Notes under the pieces: model-generated | What the model saw: the letters and a program-made list of their open reading frames with translations, nothing else | What the model was told of the DNA's origin: nothing | Database searches by the model: none | Shown: positions 24,206 through 34,713 of the stretch, piece by piece | Position numbering within the stretch: position 1 is the first letter of the stretch | Layout: every line of letters starts with the position of its first letter | Program-made: the position numbers and the translations under genes | Source: Mycobacterium sp. 3519A | GTDB lineage: Bacteria > Actinomycetota > Actinomycetes > Mycobacteriales > Mycobacteriaceae | Length of the DNA stretch: 34,776 nucleotides | NCBI RefSeq assembly: GCF_900240945.1 | Contig: NZ_OESG01000011.1 | Span: 1 to 34,776 of the forward strand | Direction of reading: 5' to 3'

Positions 24206-26242
24206 TCAGCCTGCGCGCAGACGTTCGAGCGCTTCGCGCACCCGGTTCGAGTCGGTCGTGGCCCAATACGGTGGCAGCGATGCACGCAGATAACCGCCGT
24301 AACGGGCGGTCGCCATCCGCGAATCCAGCACCGCGACCACACCGCGGTCGTCGACGCGTCGCAACAGACGTCCTGCTCCCTGCGCCAGGAGCAGGGCCGC
24401 ATGGCTGGCGGCGACGGCCATGAACCCGTTGCCGCCGCGGGCCGCCACCGCGCGCTGCCGCGCGGTCAGTAGCGGATCGTCGGGCCGGGGAAACGGAATG
24501 CGGTCGATGAGCACCAGCGACAGCGACGGGCCGGGCACGTCCACGCCCTGCCACAGCGACAGCGTGCCGAACAGCGACGTCTCGGGGTCGTCGGCGAACT
24601 GCTGCACCAACGCCGACGTGGTGTCATCGCCCTGGCACAACACCGGGGTGTCGAGTCGGTCGCGCATGATCTCCGCCGCGGCCTTGGCCGCCCGCATCGA
24701 CGAGAACAGCCCCAGCGTCCGACCACCCGCGGCGGTGATCAGCGCCTCGATCTCGTCGAGTTGCTCGGCCGACCCGGTGCCGTCGCGGCCCGGCGGCGGC
24801 AGATGTGCGGCCACGTAGAGGATCCCCGACTTCGCATGCTCGAACGGCGACCCGACGTCGAGGCCGCGCCACTTCACCTCGTCGCCCGCCAGCCCCCACG
24901 CCGATGCCATCGAATCGAAGGTGCCGCCGATGGTCAGCGTCGCCGACGTCAGCACTGCGGTGGTGTGCTCAAAGAGCCTGCCGCGCAACAGACCTGCCAC
25001 CGAAAGCGGCGCCACCCGCAGCACCGCACGGTTGTCGTCACGCTCCAGCCACACCACGTCGTCGCGGTCCGGGATGGCGGGCACGAACGACGTCAGGATT
25101 CGGGTCGCGGTGTCGCTGATGTCGGTCAGCGCGGTCACCGCCTCGGCGCGCGCCGACGCCGCCGCCGGATCGCTTGGCGCTGTGTCGATCGCCGAGCGCG
25201 CCCTGCTGGCGGCGTCGCGCAGCGCGGTCAGGTAGGTGGTCATCTCGTCGTCCATGACATCGATGCGGCCGGGAGACGCGTCGTGGATCGCGGACGACAA
25301 CGTCGCCGCCGCGGCGTCAAGGCGCTGCACGAGTTCAGGATCGATGAGCCTGCTGACGCGACGCTGCGCGACGCCCATCGCGGTCGCCGACAACTCGCCG
25401 GTGGCCACCCCGGTCACCCGGTCGACCAGTTCGTGTGCCTCGTCGACGACCAGCAGGTGGTGTTCGGGAAGGACGGCGGCGTCGGTCATCGCATCGATCG
25501 CCAGCAGCGCGTGGTTGGTGACGACGACGTCGGCGTGGCCCGCCTTGTCGCGGGCCCGTTCGGCGAAACAGTCGGTGCCGAACGGGCAGCGGGCCATGCC
25601 GATGCACTCCCGCGCCGATACCGACACCTGCGACCACGACCGGTCCGGCACGCCCGGCGTCAACTCATCTCGGTCGCCGGTGTCGGTGTCCGACGACCAC
25701 GCGATCAGTCGCTGCACGTCGCGGCCAAGCGCGCTGGCGGCCATCGGCTTGAACAGCTCCTCCTGCGGCCGGTCGTCGGGCTCAGTCGCAGTGCCAGTTG
25801 AGCCATTGTGAATCTTGTTCAGGCACAGGTAATTTCCGCGCCCCTTCAACAGCGCGAACTCCGGCCGACGAGGCAAGACGTCGGCGAGGGAATCGGCCAG
25901 CCTCGGCAGGTCGCGGTCGACGAGTTGGCGCTGCAGCGCGATGGTGGCGGTCGACACCACCACCGGTTCTTCGGATTCGACGGCCTTGGCGATCGCAGGC
26001 ACCAGGTAAGCCAGCGACTTGCCGGTGCCGGTGCCCGCCTGCACGGCGAGATGCTCGCCGGTGTCGAATGCGCGCGCAACGGCCTCGGCCATCTCGATCT
26101 GGCCACTGCGCTCGCTACCGCCCAGCGCGGCGACCGCCTTGGCCAGCAGTTCGGTGACGTCCGTGACTTCTCCTAGCGGGACGGCGGGATCATCCGGGTC
26201 GGGACCGCGGGCTCGCCCTTCGACAGTTTCAGGCCGTCCCAT
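24206..26242 (-). CDS. dinG: ATP-dependent helicase, DinG family
   Basis: DinG is a 5'-3' superfamily 2 helicase of the XPD type that unwinds R-loops, D-loops and forked DNA. The 678-residue product has Walker A GTGTGKS near 70-76 and DEAH in VVDEAHELVD. The iron-sulfur Cys set is Cys in YLCLNKI, REC, RCPFG and GTDC. The last motif region is LLAQGAGRLLRR. I take the ATG at 26240-26242. It overlaps the end of pncB by 70 bases, but no ATG, GTG or TTG lies in frame between it and the first conserved residues. It corresponds to Rv1329c. Confidence 0.92.
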   Translation of the reverse strand: MGRPETVEGRARGPDPDDPAVPLGEVTDVTELLAKAVAALGGSERSGQIEMAEAVARAFDTGEHLAVQAGTGTGKSLAYLVPAIAKAVESEEPVVVSTATIALQRQLVDRDLPRLADSLADVLPRRPEFALLKGRGNYLCLNKIHNGSTGTATEPDDRPQEELFKPMAASALGRDVQRLIAWSSDTDTGDRDELTPGVPDRSWSQVSVSARECIGMARCPFGTDCFAERARDKAGHADVVVTNHALLAIDAMTDAAVLPEHHLLVVDEAHELVDRVTGVATGELSATAMGVAQRRVSRLIDPELVQRLDAAAATLSSAIHDASPGRIDVMDDEMTTYLTALRDAASRARSAIDTAPSDPAAASARAEAVTALTDISDTATRILTSFVPAIPDRDDVVWLERDDNRAVLRVAPLSVAGLLRGRLFEHTTAVLTSATLTIGGTFDSMASAWGLAGDEVKWRGLDVGSPFEHAKSGILYVAAHLPPPGRDGTGSAEQLDEIEALITAAGGRTLGLFSSMRAAKAAAEIMRDRLDTPVLCQGDDTTSALVQQFADDPETSLFGTLSLWQGVDVPGPSLSLVLIDRIPFPRPDDPLLTARQRAVAARGGNGFMAVAASHAALLLAQGAGRLLRRVDDRGVVAVLDSRMATARYGGYLRASLPPYWATTDSNRVREALERLRAG

Positions 26243-27471
26243 GGCAGGCTGTGCAGTCCTTCCTTGACGCGCTTGCGCGCCGCGTCGATGCTCAGGTCGC
26301 CGACCGGTTCGCCGTCGCGCACCAGATCGACCGTCAGCAGGCGCCCTGGCTCGTCGCGCGGTGGCTGGGCGTACTGGTACACGATCTCCTCGACGATGGT
26401 GCCGGTGGGCTTGCACGTCCGCAGCGCCTGTTTGCGTCCGCCATGGGATTCCTTGAGGCTGCTGCGTTTCTCGACGGGCATGCCGTCGACCTCCACCAAC
26501 TTGTAGACCATGCTGGCGGTCGGCGCGCCGGAACCGGTCACCACCGAAGTGCCGACGCCGTAGATGTCGACGGGTTCGGCGCGCAACGCTGCGATGGAGA
26601 ACTCGTCGAGATCGCCGGACACCACGATCCGGGTCTTGGTGGCGCCGAGACGGTCCAGTTGATCGCGGACCTGGCGCGCCATCACGCCGAGGTCGCCGGA
26701 GTCGATCCGCACCGCGCCCAGTTCGGTGCCCGCCACCTCGACGGCGTTGGCCACGCCTCGCGTGATGTCGTAGGTGTCGACGAGCAGCGTGGTGCCGACG
26801 CCGAGCGCGTCGACCTGAGCCTTGAAGGCGGCCTTCTCGTCGGGCCCCTCGCCGGTGGTGTGCAGCAGCGTGAACGCGTGCGCGCTGGTGCCAAGGGCAG
26901 GCACGCCGTAGCGGCGTTGCGCCTCGAGATTCGACGATCCGGCGAACCCGGCGATGTAGGCCGCCCGCGCCGCGGCGACAGCGGCCTGCTCATGCGTGCG
27001 CCGCGAACCCATCTCGATCAGCGGGCGTTCGATGGCCGCGCTGACCATCCGCGCGGCGGCCGAGGCGATCGCGGTGTCGTGATTGAAAATCGACAGCGCC
27101 AGCGTCTCGAGCAGAACGCATTCGCCGAAGGTCCCGTGCACCGACAGCACCGGAGAGCCCGGGAAGTACAGCTCACCCTCGGCGTAGCCGTCGACGTCGC
27201 CGGAGAACCGGTAGTCGGCGAGGTACGCGAGCGTTTCACGATCCACCGCGCCTTCCAGCGATGCCAGCGCGGTGTCGTCGAACCTGAACTCCGCCAATGC
27301 TTCCACGAACCGCGCGGTGCCCGCGACGATCCCGTAACGCCTGCCCTCCGGCAGCCGGCGGGCGAAGATCTCGAAGGTGGCGCGGCGGTGCGCGCTGCCG
27401 TCCCGAAGCGCCGCCGCGAGCATCGTCAGCTCGTATTTGTCGGTCAGCAACGCCGTAGAAGCAGAACGCAC
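26173..27471 (-). CDS. pncB: Nicotinate phosphoribosyltransferase
   Basis: PncB makes nicotinate mononucleotide from nicotinate and PRPP for NAD salvage. The 432-residue product starts with LLTDKYELTMLAAALRDG, typical of the family. It continues with YFPGSPVLSVHG, the NHDTAIASAAARMVSAA region, EMGSRRTHEQAAVAAARAAY and VVSGDLDEFSI, and VKEGLHSLPWDGLKL near the end. The GTG at 27469-27471 is chosen because a TACCGT box lies six bases before it and the conserved sequence begins just after; the frame is open further upstream to 27603 but crosses the clpS promoter and start. It corresponds to pncB1 (Rv1330c). dinG overlaps its 3' end. Confidence 0.94.
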   Translation of the reverse strand: MRSASTALLTDKYELTMLAAALRDGSAHRRATFEIFARRLPEGRRYGIVAGTARFVEALAEFRFDDTALASLEGAVDRETLAYLADYRFSGDVDGYAEGELYFPGSPVLSVHGTFGECVLLETLALSIFNHDTAIASAAARMVSAAIERPLIEMGSRRTHEQAAVAAARAAYIAGFAGSSNLEAQRRYGVPALGTSAHAFTLLHTTGEGPDEKAAFKAQVDALGVGTTLLVDTYDITRGVANAVEVAGTELGAVRIDSGDLGVMARQVRDQLDRLGATKTRIVVSGDLDEFSIAALRAEPVDIYGVGTSVVTGSGAPTASMVYKLVEVDGMPVEKRSSLKESHGGRKQALRTCKPTGTIVEEIVYQYAQPPRDEPGRLLTVDLVRDGEPVGDLSIDAARKRVKEGLHSLPWDGLKLSKGEPAVPTRMIPPSR

Positions 27472-27477
27472 ACCGCA

Positions 27478-27483
27478 ACGGTA
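27478..27483 (-). promoter_or_regulatory. Putative -10 box of pncB (leaderless type)
   Basis: TACCGT on the minus strand is followed by six bases and the GTG at 27471. Only 18 bases separate it from the clpS box on the other strand. Confidence 0.5.
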
Positions 27484-27501
27484 ACGGTTGAGCGGCCTCG
27501 G

Positions 27502-27507
27502 TATCCT
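27502..27507 (+). promoter_or_regulatory. Putative -10 box of clpS (leaderless type)
   Basis: TATCCT is followed by seven bases and the ATG at 27515. Its expected -35 position falls on or next to the pncB -10 box, so polymerases for the two genes should compete. Confidence 0.55.
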
Positions 27508-27514
27508 GATCCAC

Positions 27515-27817
27515 ATGGTTACTCCGGCGAAGACCCGCCCGGGAACCCGCGAGGAACGGGATGTCAAGAGTGTCGAGGCGACGGACGCCCCCTGGGTGAC
27601 CATCGTCTGGGACGACCCCGTGAACCTGATGACATACGTGACGTATGTCTTCCAGAAGTTGTTCGGCTACAGCGAGCCGCATGCGACCAAGCTCATGCTG
27701 CAGGTGCACAACGAAGGCAAAGCCGTGGTGTCAGCAGGCAGCCGCGAGTCGATGGAGGTCGACGTGTCCAAGCTCCATGCCGCAGGTTTGTGGGCCACCA
27801 TGCAGCAGGACCGCTGA
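27515..27817 (+). CDS. clpS: ATP-dependent Clp protease adaptor ClpS
   Basis: ClpS brings proteins with destabilising N-terminal residues (N-degrons) to the ClpC1-ClpP protease. The 100-residue product has the core [20 protein letters not shown], with the Asp-Asp and Asn of the binding pocket, then [12 protein letters not shown] with the His-Asn pair, and ends near GLWATMQQD. It corresponds to Rv1331. The short N-terminal tail ([17 protein letters not shown]) is the part expected to enter the Clp ring. It is the first gene of the plus-strand operon reaching to murI. Confidence 0.95.
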   Translation: MVTPAKTRPGTREERDVKSVEATDAPWVTIVWDDPVNLMTYVTYVFQKLFGYSEPHATKLMLQVHNEGKAVVSAGSRESMEVDVSKLHAAGLWATMQQDR

Positions 27818-27824
27818 TCCGGCT

Positions 27825-28406
27825 GTGCGTAAGTGGAAGCGGGTCGACACCCCCGAGGGCCCGCGGTTTCGGTCCGCGCTTGCCGCGCACGAGGCAGGCC
27901 TGCTCAGCAGCCTGGTGACGTCGATGCTGGGCATGCTGGAGGAACGCGAATCTTCCGCTCCCGCAGACGAACTCCACGAGATCACCGGGATGAAGACGGG
28001 TAACTCCACGCCGCCGCAGGACGAAACGATGAAGCGCCTGCTGCCGGATTTCCACCGCCCGCAGAACGACCATCCCGCGGGCTCGGGCACCATGGAGAGC
28101 CTGAACAGCGCGCTGCGCAGCCTGCATGAACCCGAGATCATCAACGCGAAACGCGAAGCGGCGCAACGGTTGTTGGACACCTGCCCGAAGGGTGGCGGGA
28201 AGTTCGAACTGACCGAGGACGACGCCACCGCGTGGGCGGCTGCGGTCAACGATGTGCGGCTGGCCCTCGGCACCATGCTCGACATCGGCCCGAACGGTCC
28301 CGACGCACTGCCGACAGATCATCCGATGGCCGGACACCTCGACGTGTACCAGTGGTTGACCGTGTTGCAGGAGTATCTCGTGCTCGGCTTGATGGGCAAG
28401 AGATGA
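27825..28406 (+). CDS. DUF2017 protein (Rv1332 type)
   Basis: From the GTG at 27825 the product is 193 residues, mostly helical, beginning VRKWKRVDTPEGPRFRSALAAHEAGLL. The segments SLHEPEIINAKREAAQRLLD and WAAAVNDVRLALGTMLDIG are typical of DUF2017, an actinobacterial family always found beside clpS and recalled as a putative transcriptional regulator, though no DNA-binding motif is obvious here. The gene starts seven bases after clpS and its stop overlaps the next start as ATGA. The steady neighbourhood with clpS suggests a link to N-degron protein turnover. That link is inference. Confidence 0.88.
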   Translation: MRKWKRVDTPEGPRFRSALAAHEAGLLSSLVTSMLGMLEERESSAPADELHEITGMKTGNSTPPQDETMKRLLPDFHRPQNDHPAGSGTMESLNSALRSLHEPEIINAKREAAQRLLDTCPKGGGKFELTEDDATAWAAAVNDVRLALGTMLDIGPNGPDALPTDHPMAGHLDVYQWLTVLQEYLVLGLMGKR

Positions 28407-29348
28407 GTTCGATCACCGATGTGGGCGGCATCCTCGTCGGCCAGTACCAGCGCCTGGACGACGACGTCACGCTCGGCGCGGGCTGGGCCAGCGGCACCAC
28501 CGTCGTGCTTGCGCCGCCGGGCACGGTCGGCGCGGTCGATGGTCGCGGCGGTGCACCCGGCACCAGGGAGACCGATCTGCTCGACCCGATGAACTCGGTC
28601 TGCCATGCGGACGCGATCGTGCTCAGCGGTGGCAGCGCATTCGGGCTCGCGGCTGCCGACGGCGTGATGACCTTCCTCGAGGAGCAGGGCCGCGGTGTGG
28701 CGATGGAAGGCGGCGTGGTGCCGATCGTGCCCGCCGCGGTGGTCTTCGATCTGCCCGTCGGCGGGTGGCAGAACCGGCCCACCGCCGAGTTCGGTTACAC
28801 CGCCGCGCAGAGCGCGGGTACCGTCAATCACGCTCGACTCCGGCGTCACGGTCGGCGCGATCGTGGTGGTCAACGCCGCGGGAGACGTGGTCGACACCGA
28901 TACCGGGTTGCCGTGGCTGGCGTATCAGATCGAGGAGTTCGGCCTGGTGCCGCCGCCCGCCGACCAGATTGCCGCGTACGCCGCCCGGCGCGCCGAGTTC
29001 AGCCCGCTCAACACCACGATCGCGGTGGTGGCCACCGACGCGGCGCTGAGCCCCGCAGGCTGCCGCCGGGTCGCGGTGGCCGCGCACAGTGGTCTGTCCC
29101 GCACCATCCGCCCCTGTCACACCCCGCTGGACGGCGATACGGTGTTCGTGCTGGCCACCGGCGCTATCGAGGTGCCGCCGGACCCGCTGACACCAGCGTC
29201 GATGTCACCGGAGACGCCGCTGATCACCGCGGTCGGGGCCGCGGCGGCGGACTGCCTGGCCAGTGCGGTGCTGGTGGGCGTGTTGGCCGCCGAGTCGGTC
29301 GCCGGAATACCGTCGTACCGGGACATGTTGCCCGGAGCGTTCGGATGA
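28403..29348 (+). pseudogene. P1-family (S58, NylC/DmpA-like) peptidase, frame-disrupted
   Basis: The 5' part, from the ATG at 28403, reads as a normal S58 N-terminus (SSITDVGGILVGQYQRLDDD, LSGGSAFGLAAADGVMTFLE, PVGGWQNRPTAEFGYTAAQSAG) up to about 28819. The 3' part is in another frame from about 28824 (SITLDSGVTVGAIVVVNAAG, TTIAVVATDAALSPAG) to the stop at 29348. Compared with my memory of Rv1333, about 24 codons of Gly-rich sequence plus two bases are missing at the junction. The Asn-Thr at LNTTIAVV matches the self-cleavage site of this N-terminal-nucleophile family, so the catalytic Thr would be lost from the translated product. It could be a true mutation or a sequencing or assembly error. 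Neighbouring genes are intact. Confidence 0.8.
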
Positions 29349-29372
29349 GGCCCGGCGCAGAAAGGAACTGAC

Positions 29373-29786
29373 GTGTTGGTGATCCGCGCCGACCTGGTCG
29401 ACGCCATGGTCGCGCATGCCCGCGCCGACCATCCGGACGAGGCGTGCGGGGTGATCGCGGGCCCGGAGGGGTCGGACCTGCCCGAGCGGTTCATCCCGAT
29501 GGTCAACGCCGAGCGGTCGCCGACCTTCTACCGGTTCGACTCCGGTGAGCAACTCAAGGTGTGGCGGGCTTTGGAAGATGCAGGCCAGGCTCCGATTGTC
29601 ATCTACCACTCGCACACCGCGACCGAGGCGTACCCGAGCCGCACCGACATCTCGTATGCGTCCGAACCCGATGCGCACTACGTACTGGTGTCGACGCGCG
29701 ATCCCGATCAACACGAGTTGCGCAGCTACCGCATCCTCGACGGTGTCGTCACCGAGGAACCCGTCAAAATCGTCGAGCAGTACTAG
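29373..29786 (+). CDS. mec: CysO-cysteine peptidase Mec
   Basis: This JAMM zinc peptidase removes the newly made cysteine from the C-terminus of CysO. The 137-residue product has the JAMM set: Glu near 23 (DEACGVIAG), His near 79 and 81 (YHSHTATEAYPS), Ser near 89 and Asp near 92 (SRTD). All are intact. The GTG at 29373 has AAAGGA upstream. The gene is directly followed by cysO and cysM, giving the complete CysO-dependent cysteine pathway that M. tuberculosis uses under oxidative stress. It corresponds to Rv1334. Confidence 0.95.
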   Translation: MLVIRADLVDAMVAHARADHPDEACGVIAGPEGSDLPERFIPMVNAERSPTFYRFDSGEQLKVWRALEDAGQAPIVIYHSHTATEAYPSRTDISYASEPDAHYVLVSTRDPDQHELRSYRILDGVVTEEPVKIVEQY

Positions 29787-29798
29787 AAAGGCTTAGTC

Positions 29799-31705
<1,907 letters not shown>

Positions 31706-31709
<4 letters not shown>

Positions 31710-32530
31710 ACTCCGCAATGGCGCCCGTCGGGATCTTCGATTCCGGCGTCGGCGGACTGACGGTGGCCCGGGCGATCATCGACCAACTGCCCGACGAGGA
31801 CATCATCTACGTCGGCGATACCGGCAACGGCCCGTACGGCCCGCTGACCATCCCCGAGATCCGCGCCCATGCGCTGGCGATCGGCGACGACCTCGTCTCG
31901 CGCGGAGTCAAGGCGTTGGTGATCGCATGCAACACCGCGTCGTCGGCGATGCTGCGCGACGCGCGCGAGCGCTACGCGCCCGTGCCCGTCGTCGAGGTGA
32001 TCCTGCCCGCGGTCCGCCGCGCGGTGGCCGCGACCAGAAACGGCCGCATCGGCGTGATCGGCACCGCGGCCACCATCGCGTCGGGCGCCTATCAGGACGC
32101 GTTCGCCGCGGCCCGCGACACCGAGGTGATCGGCGTGGCATGCCCGCGGTTCGTCGACTTCGTCGAGCGCGGCGTGACCAGCGGCCGCCAGGTGCTCGGC
32201 CTGGCGGAGGGCTATCTGGAACCGCTGCAGCGCGCCGAGGTCGACACCCTGGTGCTTGGCTGCACGCACTACCCGATGCTGTCCGGGTTGATCCAGTTGG
32301 CGATGGGCGATCAGGTCACGTTGGTGTCAAGTGCCGAGGAGACAGCTAAGGACTTGCTGAGAGTGCTCACCGAACTGGATTTGCTGCGGTCACATGACGC
32401 CCCGCAGGCGCGTCGACTCTTCGAATCGACGGGCGATCCGGAGGCCTTCACCACACTCGCGGCCCGATTCCTCGGCCCCGGTCTGGACGGTGTTCGGCCT
32501 GTTCAACGTCACGTTGCGGCGCAAAGGTGA
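31706..32530 (+). CDS. murI: Glutamate racemase
   Basis: MurI makes D-glutamate for peptidoglycan. The 274-residue product has [15 protein letters not shown] at the start, the two catalytic Cys near 75 (VIACNTASS) and 185 (LGCTHYPML), and [11 protein letters not shown] between them. In some mycobacteria MurI also inhibits DNA gyrase. The GTG start overlaps the rhomboid stop (GTGA), so translation is coupled. It corresponds to Rv1338 and is the last clear gene of the clpS operon, with 58 bases before the next gene. Confidence 0.95.
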
Positions 32531-32588
32531 TTTGTGTCGTGCAAACGGGCGATGTTTTCGTCAACCGGACTACGGGCATGGCAAGCTA

Positions 32589-33362
32589 GTGAGTGTGCGA
32601 ATCACCGTACTCGGTTGCTCCGGCAGTGTTGTCGGGCCGGATTCGCCAGCATCGGGTTACCTTCTGACCGCCCCTGATACCCCGCCCATGGTCATCGACT
32701 TCGGTGGCGGCGTGCTGGGCGCTCTGCAGCGGCACGCCGACCCCAATTCCGTGCACGTGCTGCTGTCGCATCTGCATGCCGACCACTGTCTGGACTTGCC
32801 CGGCCTGTTCGTGTGGCGTCGTTACCACCCCACCCCCGCCGCCCAGCGCGGGCTGATGTACGGCCCCGCCAACACGTGGGCGCGGCTGGGCGCGGCGTCG
32901 TCGCCCGAGGGCGGGGAGATCGACGATTTCTCCGACATCTTCGACATCCGGCACTGGGTGGACAACCAGGCTGTGGAGATCGGCGCGCTTTCGGTCGTGC
33001 CGAAATTGGTGTGCCATCCGACCGAGTCCTACGGGCTGCGGATCACCGATCCGACCGGCGCGACGTTGGTGTACAGCGGTGACACCGGCTACTGCGATCA
33101 GCTGATCGATCTGGCCCGCGACGCCGACGTGTTCTTGTGCGAGGCGTCGTGGACCCATACGCACGAGCGGCCACCGAAGCTGCATCTGTCCGGCACCGAG
33201 GCAGGCCGGGCCGCCGCGCAGGCGGGTGTGCGGGAACTGCTGTTGACGCACATTCCGCCGTGGACGTCGCGCGAAGACGTCATCAGCGAGGCCAAGGCGG
33301 AGTTCGACGGCCCGGTGCACGCGGTGGTCTGCAACGAGACGTTTGACATCGCGCGGTCCTGA
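32589..33362 (+). CDS. Metallo-beta-lactamase-fold cyclic nucleotide phosphodiesterase (Rv1339 type)
   Basis: The 257-residue protein has the metallo-beta-lactamase fold with SHLHADHCLDLP (His near 61, 63 and 66, Asp near 65), a later His in LVCHPTESYG, Asp in YSGDTGYCD and His in LLTHIPPW. The Rv1339 protein is reported as an atypical class II cAMP phosphodiesterase, so this one should hydrolyse cAMP and oppose the cyclase at 8263-9852. RNase Z-like proteins share the fold and are the main alternative. The start is the GTG at 32589 or the GTG two codons later; no clear ribosome binding site is visible. Confidence 0.9.
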   Translation: MSVRITVLGCSGSVVGPDSPASGYLLTAPDTPPMVIDFGGGVLGALQRHADPNSVHVLLSHLHADHCLDLPGLFVWRRYHPTPAAQRGLMYGPANTWARLGAASSPEGGEIDDFSDIFDIRHWVDNQAVEIGALSVVPKLVCHPTESYGLRITDPTGATLVYSGDTGYCDQLIDLARDADVFLCEASWTHTHERPPKLHLSGTEAGRAAAQAGVRELLLTHIPPWTSREDVISEAKAEFDGPVHAVVCNETFDIARS

Positions 33363-33382
33363 GCGCGGTCAGACCCACCAGT

Positions 33383-33388
33383 TAGGGT
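33383..33388 (+). promoter_or_regulatory. Putative -10 box of rph (leaderless type)
   Basis: TAGGGT is followed by six bases and the GTG at 33395. The previous gene ends only 32 bases upstream, so rph may have its own promoter inside the operon. Confidence 0.45.
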
Positions 33389-33394
33389 TGGCTC

Positions 33395-34177
33395 GTGTCC
33401 AGACGAGAAGACGGCCGCCTCGACGACGAGCTTCGCCCGGTCCGCATCACCCGCGGTTTCACCTCCCACCCCGCCGGTTCGGTGCTGGTGGAGTTCGGCG
33501 AGACCAGGGTGATGTGCACGGCCAGCGTGACCGAAGGCGTGCCGCGCTGGCGTAAGGGCTCTGGGCTCGGCTGGCTGACTGCCGAGTACGCGATGCTGCC
33601 GGCCGCCACCCACGAGCGCTCCGACCGTGAGTCGGTCAAGGGCCGCATCGGCGGGCGCACGCAGGAGATCAGCAGGCTGGTCGGCCGGTCACTGCGCGCA
33701 TGCATCGATCTGGCGGCGCTGGGGGAGAACACCATCGCGCTCGACTGCGATGTGCTGCAGGCCGACGGTGGCACCCGCACGGCGGCGATCACCGGCGCGT
33801 ATGTGGCGCTGGCAGACGCGGTCACGTATCTGGGCGCAGCGGGCAAGTTGTCCGATCCGCGGCCGCTGTCGTGTGCGATCGCAGCGGTCAGCGTCGGGGT
33901 CGTCGACGGCCGCGTCCGCGTCGACCTGCCGTACTCGGAGGACTCGCGCGCCGAGGTGGACATGAACGTCGTCGCGACGGACACCGGCACGCTCGTCGAA
34001 ATCCAGGGCACCGGCGAGGGGGCGACGTTCCCGCGCTCGACGCTGGACAAGATGCTCGATGCGGCGATGGGCGCGTGTGAGCAGTTGTTCGCGGTGCAGC
34101 GCGAGGCGCTCGCACTGCCGTATCCCGGCACGTTGCCCGAGTCGACGGAGCCGGCGAAGAAGGCCTTCGGCAGCTAG
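33395..34177 (+). CDS. rph: Ribonuclease PH
   Basis: RNase PH trims the 3' ends of tRNA precursors using phosphate. The 260-residue product has the family sequence [35 protein letters not shown], the conserved [16 protein letters not shown] segment (phosphate-binding Arg), [19 protein letters not shown] and [17 protein letters not shown]. It corresponds to Rv1340. The GTG at 33395 lies directly at the conserved N-terminus. rdgB, its usual partner, is separated from it here by a small exported gene. Confidence 0.95.
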   Translation: MSRREDGRLDDELRPVRITRGFTSHPAGSVLVEFGETRVMCTASVTEGVPRWRKGSGLGWLTAEYAMLPAATHERSDRESVKGRIGGRTQEISRLVGRSLRACIDLAALGENTIALDCDVLQADGGTRTAAITGAYVALADAVTYLGAAGKLSDPRPLSCAIAAVSVGVVDGRVRVDLPYSEDSRAEVDMNVVATDTGTLVEIQGTGEGATFPRSTLDKMLDAAMGACEQLFAVQREALALPYPGTLPESTEPAKKAFGS

Positions 34178-34206
34178 CCGGAACGGGCGGGAACGGCTCC
34201 AAGAAT

Positions 34207-34259
34207 TTTCCAAGGCGTCTCACAGAAAGTGTTGCGCAAGCCCTTGGAAAGGAGACGCC
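34207..34259 (+). promoter_or_regulatory. Leader with two competing stems over the ribosome binding site
   Basis: Arm A TTTCCAAGG (34207-34215) is a perfect 9-bp complement of CCTTGGAAA (34242-34250). Arm B GGCGTCTC (34214-34221) is a perfect 8-bp complement of GAGACGCC (34252-34259). The order A, B, A', B' and the two shared bases mean that the two stems exclude each other. Stem B covers most of the Shine-Dalgarno sequence GGAG (34251-34254) and ends right at the GTG start at 34260. Stem A leaves that site free. This looks like a bistable translation control element. Known riboswitch or thermometer classes do not come to mind. Confidence 0.55.
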
Positions 34260-34646
34260 GTGTCTCGGAATTTCGTCGCCGCGATGGCATCCGCGGCTCT
34301 TGTGTCAGGCGGTTTGACCGCCGCGGCCGTTGGACTGGCGGCGGGTACCGCACAGGCCGCGCCGATGTGTTCGCCGTCGAACGCGAACGTCGCACCGTGC
34401 GCCCCGCCGGAGGGTCCCCCGGCCTGTAACGCGTTCGGCGACTGCGGGCAGCTGTGGTGCCCCGGTTCCGGGATGAACGCAGTACCAGGCTGGGACACCA
34501 ACGTCTGCCACACCTTCCATTTCGACCCGAACGCCCCGTTGACCAAACCGATCATGATCTCGGGCAACCCTCCCGGCCCGCCCGCGCCTCCGCCGCCGCC
34601 GTGCATCCTGTTCATCAACTGCTTGCCGGGGTTGACGCATCCCTGA
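34260..34646 (+). CDS. Small Cys-rich exported protein
   Basis: The 128-residue product from the GTG at 34260 has a Sec signal peptide (VSRNFVAAMASAALVSGG, cleavage after GTAQA). The mature domain of about 93 residues has eight Cys, an even number that suggests disulfides (PMCSP, APCAPP, PACNAFGDC, LWCPG, NVCHTF, PPPCIL, INCLPG). A Pro-rich stretch precedes the C-terminus. AAAGGAG lies six bases before the start. I do not recognise the family, and M. tuberculosis, as I recall, has no gene here between rph and rdgB. The unusual leader is described separately. Confidence 0.82.
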   Translation: MSRNFVAAMASAALVSGGLTAAAVGLAAGTAQAAPMCSPSNANVAPCAPPEGPPACNAFGDCGQLWCPGSGMNAVPGWDTNVCHTFHFDPNAPLTKPIMISGNPPGPPAPPPPPCILFINCLPGLTHP

Positions 34647-34713
34647 CCGGAGCGTTCGTCTCTAATGTGGAGATCAGTGACGAGCTGTACCTGACCCCGC
34701 TGAGGAGCACTTG

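Noticed and set aside
26251..27918. 555-codon plus-strand frame opposite pncB, running into clpS
   Set aside because: It is antisense to pncB and overlaps clpS in another frame. Composition is that of a shadow frame.
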